Positions 63,279 through 64,000 of a stretch of 64,000 nt of DNA are shown in pieces (within the stretch, counting starts at the first letter, position 1; the number at the start of each line of letters is the position of its first letter). The stretch covers positions 62,001 through 126,000 of the forward strand of contig NZ_FOKW01000009.1 in assembly GCF_900112205.1 (NCBI RefSeq). Reading direction: 5' to 3'. This DNA is from Natronobacterium haloterrestre (GTDB lineage Archaea > Halobacteriota > Halobacteria > Halobacteriales > Natrialbaceae). Position numbers and translations under genes: made by a program. Below the pieces are notes generated by a model, which saw only the letters and a program-made list of their open reading frames with translations, had not been told where the DNA came from and searched no databases.

Positions 63279-64000
63279 GTATCCGCAACATCTCTTCGGT
63301 CGAGTACGTCGCCGGGCAGGTCCAGCAGTACGGACTCGCGTTCGTGATGGTCGCCAGCTACTTCGGCTCCGGGTCGGTGTTCATCGCGAGCCAGGCCGGC
63401 GTGATGCACGGCTACACCCTGTTGTGGGCCGTCGTCGGCGCCGCCTTGCTCGGGTTCATGGCCCAGGACATGAGCGCCCGGCTGGGGATCCACGGCGAAC
63501 CGCTGATGATATTCGTCCGGGAGAAACTCGGCCGGCCGGGGGCCACGGCGATCGCGATATTCCTCTCGATCGGCTGTATCGCGTGGACCCTCGGCCTCGT
63601 CGCCGCCGTCGGCGCGGGCGTCTCGTTCCTGCTCGGCGGCGCGATCGGCTGGCAACCGATCGCCGTGGTGACGACGTTCGCGGCGATCGGCGTCGGCGTC
63701 CTGAACTACGACACCGTCGAGAACGTGATGATCGGGATGATGCTGTCGCTGATGGTCATCTACGTGATCGTCGCACTTCCGAGCGGCGCGAACCCCGGCG
63801 ACGTCGCCGTCGGGTTCGTCCCGACGATGGACACGTTCGGCGCGCTGGCGATGGCCGCCGGCCTGCTCGGGACGACCGCCCTGTGGCCCAACTTCTTCCT
63901 CGAGTCGATCCTCGTCCACCAGAAGGGGTGGACGGACCAGAGCGACCTGCCCGACGCGCGGGAGGACCTGGCGATCGGCTACGCCGTCGGCGGCGTGACG
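63275..64000 (+). CDS. Nramp-family divalent metal transporter (3' end outside window)
   Basis: The first about 240 residues of an Nramp (MntH-like) protein are present. They begin MSIRNISSVEYVAGQVQQYG and show the family's first-helix region GSGSVFIASQAGVMHGYTLL, then DMSARLGIHGEPLMIF and further membrane segments. The metal-binding DPGN of canonical Nramp is not evident in the first helix (Gly-Ser-Gly-Ser instead), so metal choice may differ. The reading frame runs off the window. Confidence 0.8.
   Translation, partial: MSIRNISSVEYVAGQVQQYGLAFVMVASYFGSGSVFIASQAGVMHGYTLLWAVVGAALLGFMAQDMSARLGIHGEPLMIFVREKLGRPGATAIAIFLSIGCIAWTLGLVAAVGAGVSFLLGGAIGWQPIAVVTTFAAIGVGVLNYDTVENVMIGMMLSLMVIYVIVALPSGANPGDVAVGFVPTMDTFGALAMAAGLLGTTALWPNFFLESILVHQKGWTDQSDLPDAREDLAIGYAVGGVT

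Overview
The window is a GC-rich piece of a haloarchaeal chromosome. The predicted proteins are strongly acidic, several genes look leaderless behind TATA boxes, and the informational genes are archaeal: RNA polymerase subunits D, N and K, Cdc48, PriS, GINS, Orc1/Cdc6 and RtcB/archease. Mevalonate-route lipid genes are also present. A complete hydrogenase-maturation set in such a genome recalls the hydrogen- or formate-using haloarchaea, some of which belong to Natrialbaceae. That taxonomic placement is inference only.

Layout. 1-5068: hypD (cut by the window edge), hypE, hypA, hypB and hypF, a tightly packed [NiFe]-hydrogenase maturation operon. 5161-8252: a sodium-symporter gene, a tRNA-Val(CAC) with unusual palindromes at its 3' side, a cobalamin adenosyltransferase and a small zinc ribbon. 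8452-18206: NAD kinase/phosphatase fusion, both subunits of glycine dehydrogenase, an AI-2E-type exporter, and a copper ATPase with a TauE/SafE-like partner. 18520-23832: HMG-CoA synthase, a pilin-like beta-helical surface protein, a DUF2150 protein and a TatD hydrolase. 24065-30047: an alpha-crystallin-like small protein coupled to Cdc48, an oxidase-like flavoprotein, a peroxiredoxin, GINS and primase PriS. 30204-37630: an ATP-grasp enzyme, a flavin monooxygenase, and a metal module (FmdE-like protein, P-type ATPase, HMA chaperone, ArsR-type regulator). 37872-41742: archease and RtcB around a DoxX protein and a lipoprotein. 41776-43838: Orc1/Cdc6 with an adjoining replication origin. 44185-49033: moaA and a DUF7519/DUF58/DUF4129 membrane operon. 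49240-55663: the rps13-rps4-rps11-rpoD / rpl18e-rpl13-rps9-rpoN-rpoK-eno-rps2 cluster with tRNA-Ser and tRNA-Leu. 55876-61981: ThiR, mevalonate kinase, isopentenyl phosphate kinase, a nucleotidyltransferase, RNase J and a geranylgeranyl diphosphate synthase. 62090-64000: a TSUP permease and the start of an Nramp transporter.

How the genes fit together. HMG-CoA synthase, mevalonate kinase, isopentenyl phosphate kinase and IdsA are four steps of the archaeal isoprenoid lipid route. Archease and RtcB serve tRNA splicing and RNA ligation. Orc1/Cdc6, its origin, GINS and PriS serve replication.

The most striking observations are: (1) the hyp operon lies on the side toward which the 3' end of tRNA-Val points; (2) two unrelated tRNA genes share an architecture of tRNA, abutting hairpin, then a palindrome ending in a copy of that same tRNA's 3' end; (3) the origin carries about 14 copies of a TCGAAATGAA-type box in a 20/27-bp phased array; (4) Cdc48 is translationally coupled to a small HSP20-like protein; (5) a metal ATPase has non-canonical CPG and HH motifs and sits beside an FmdE-like protein.
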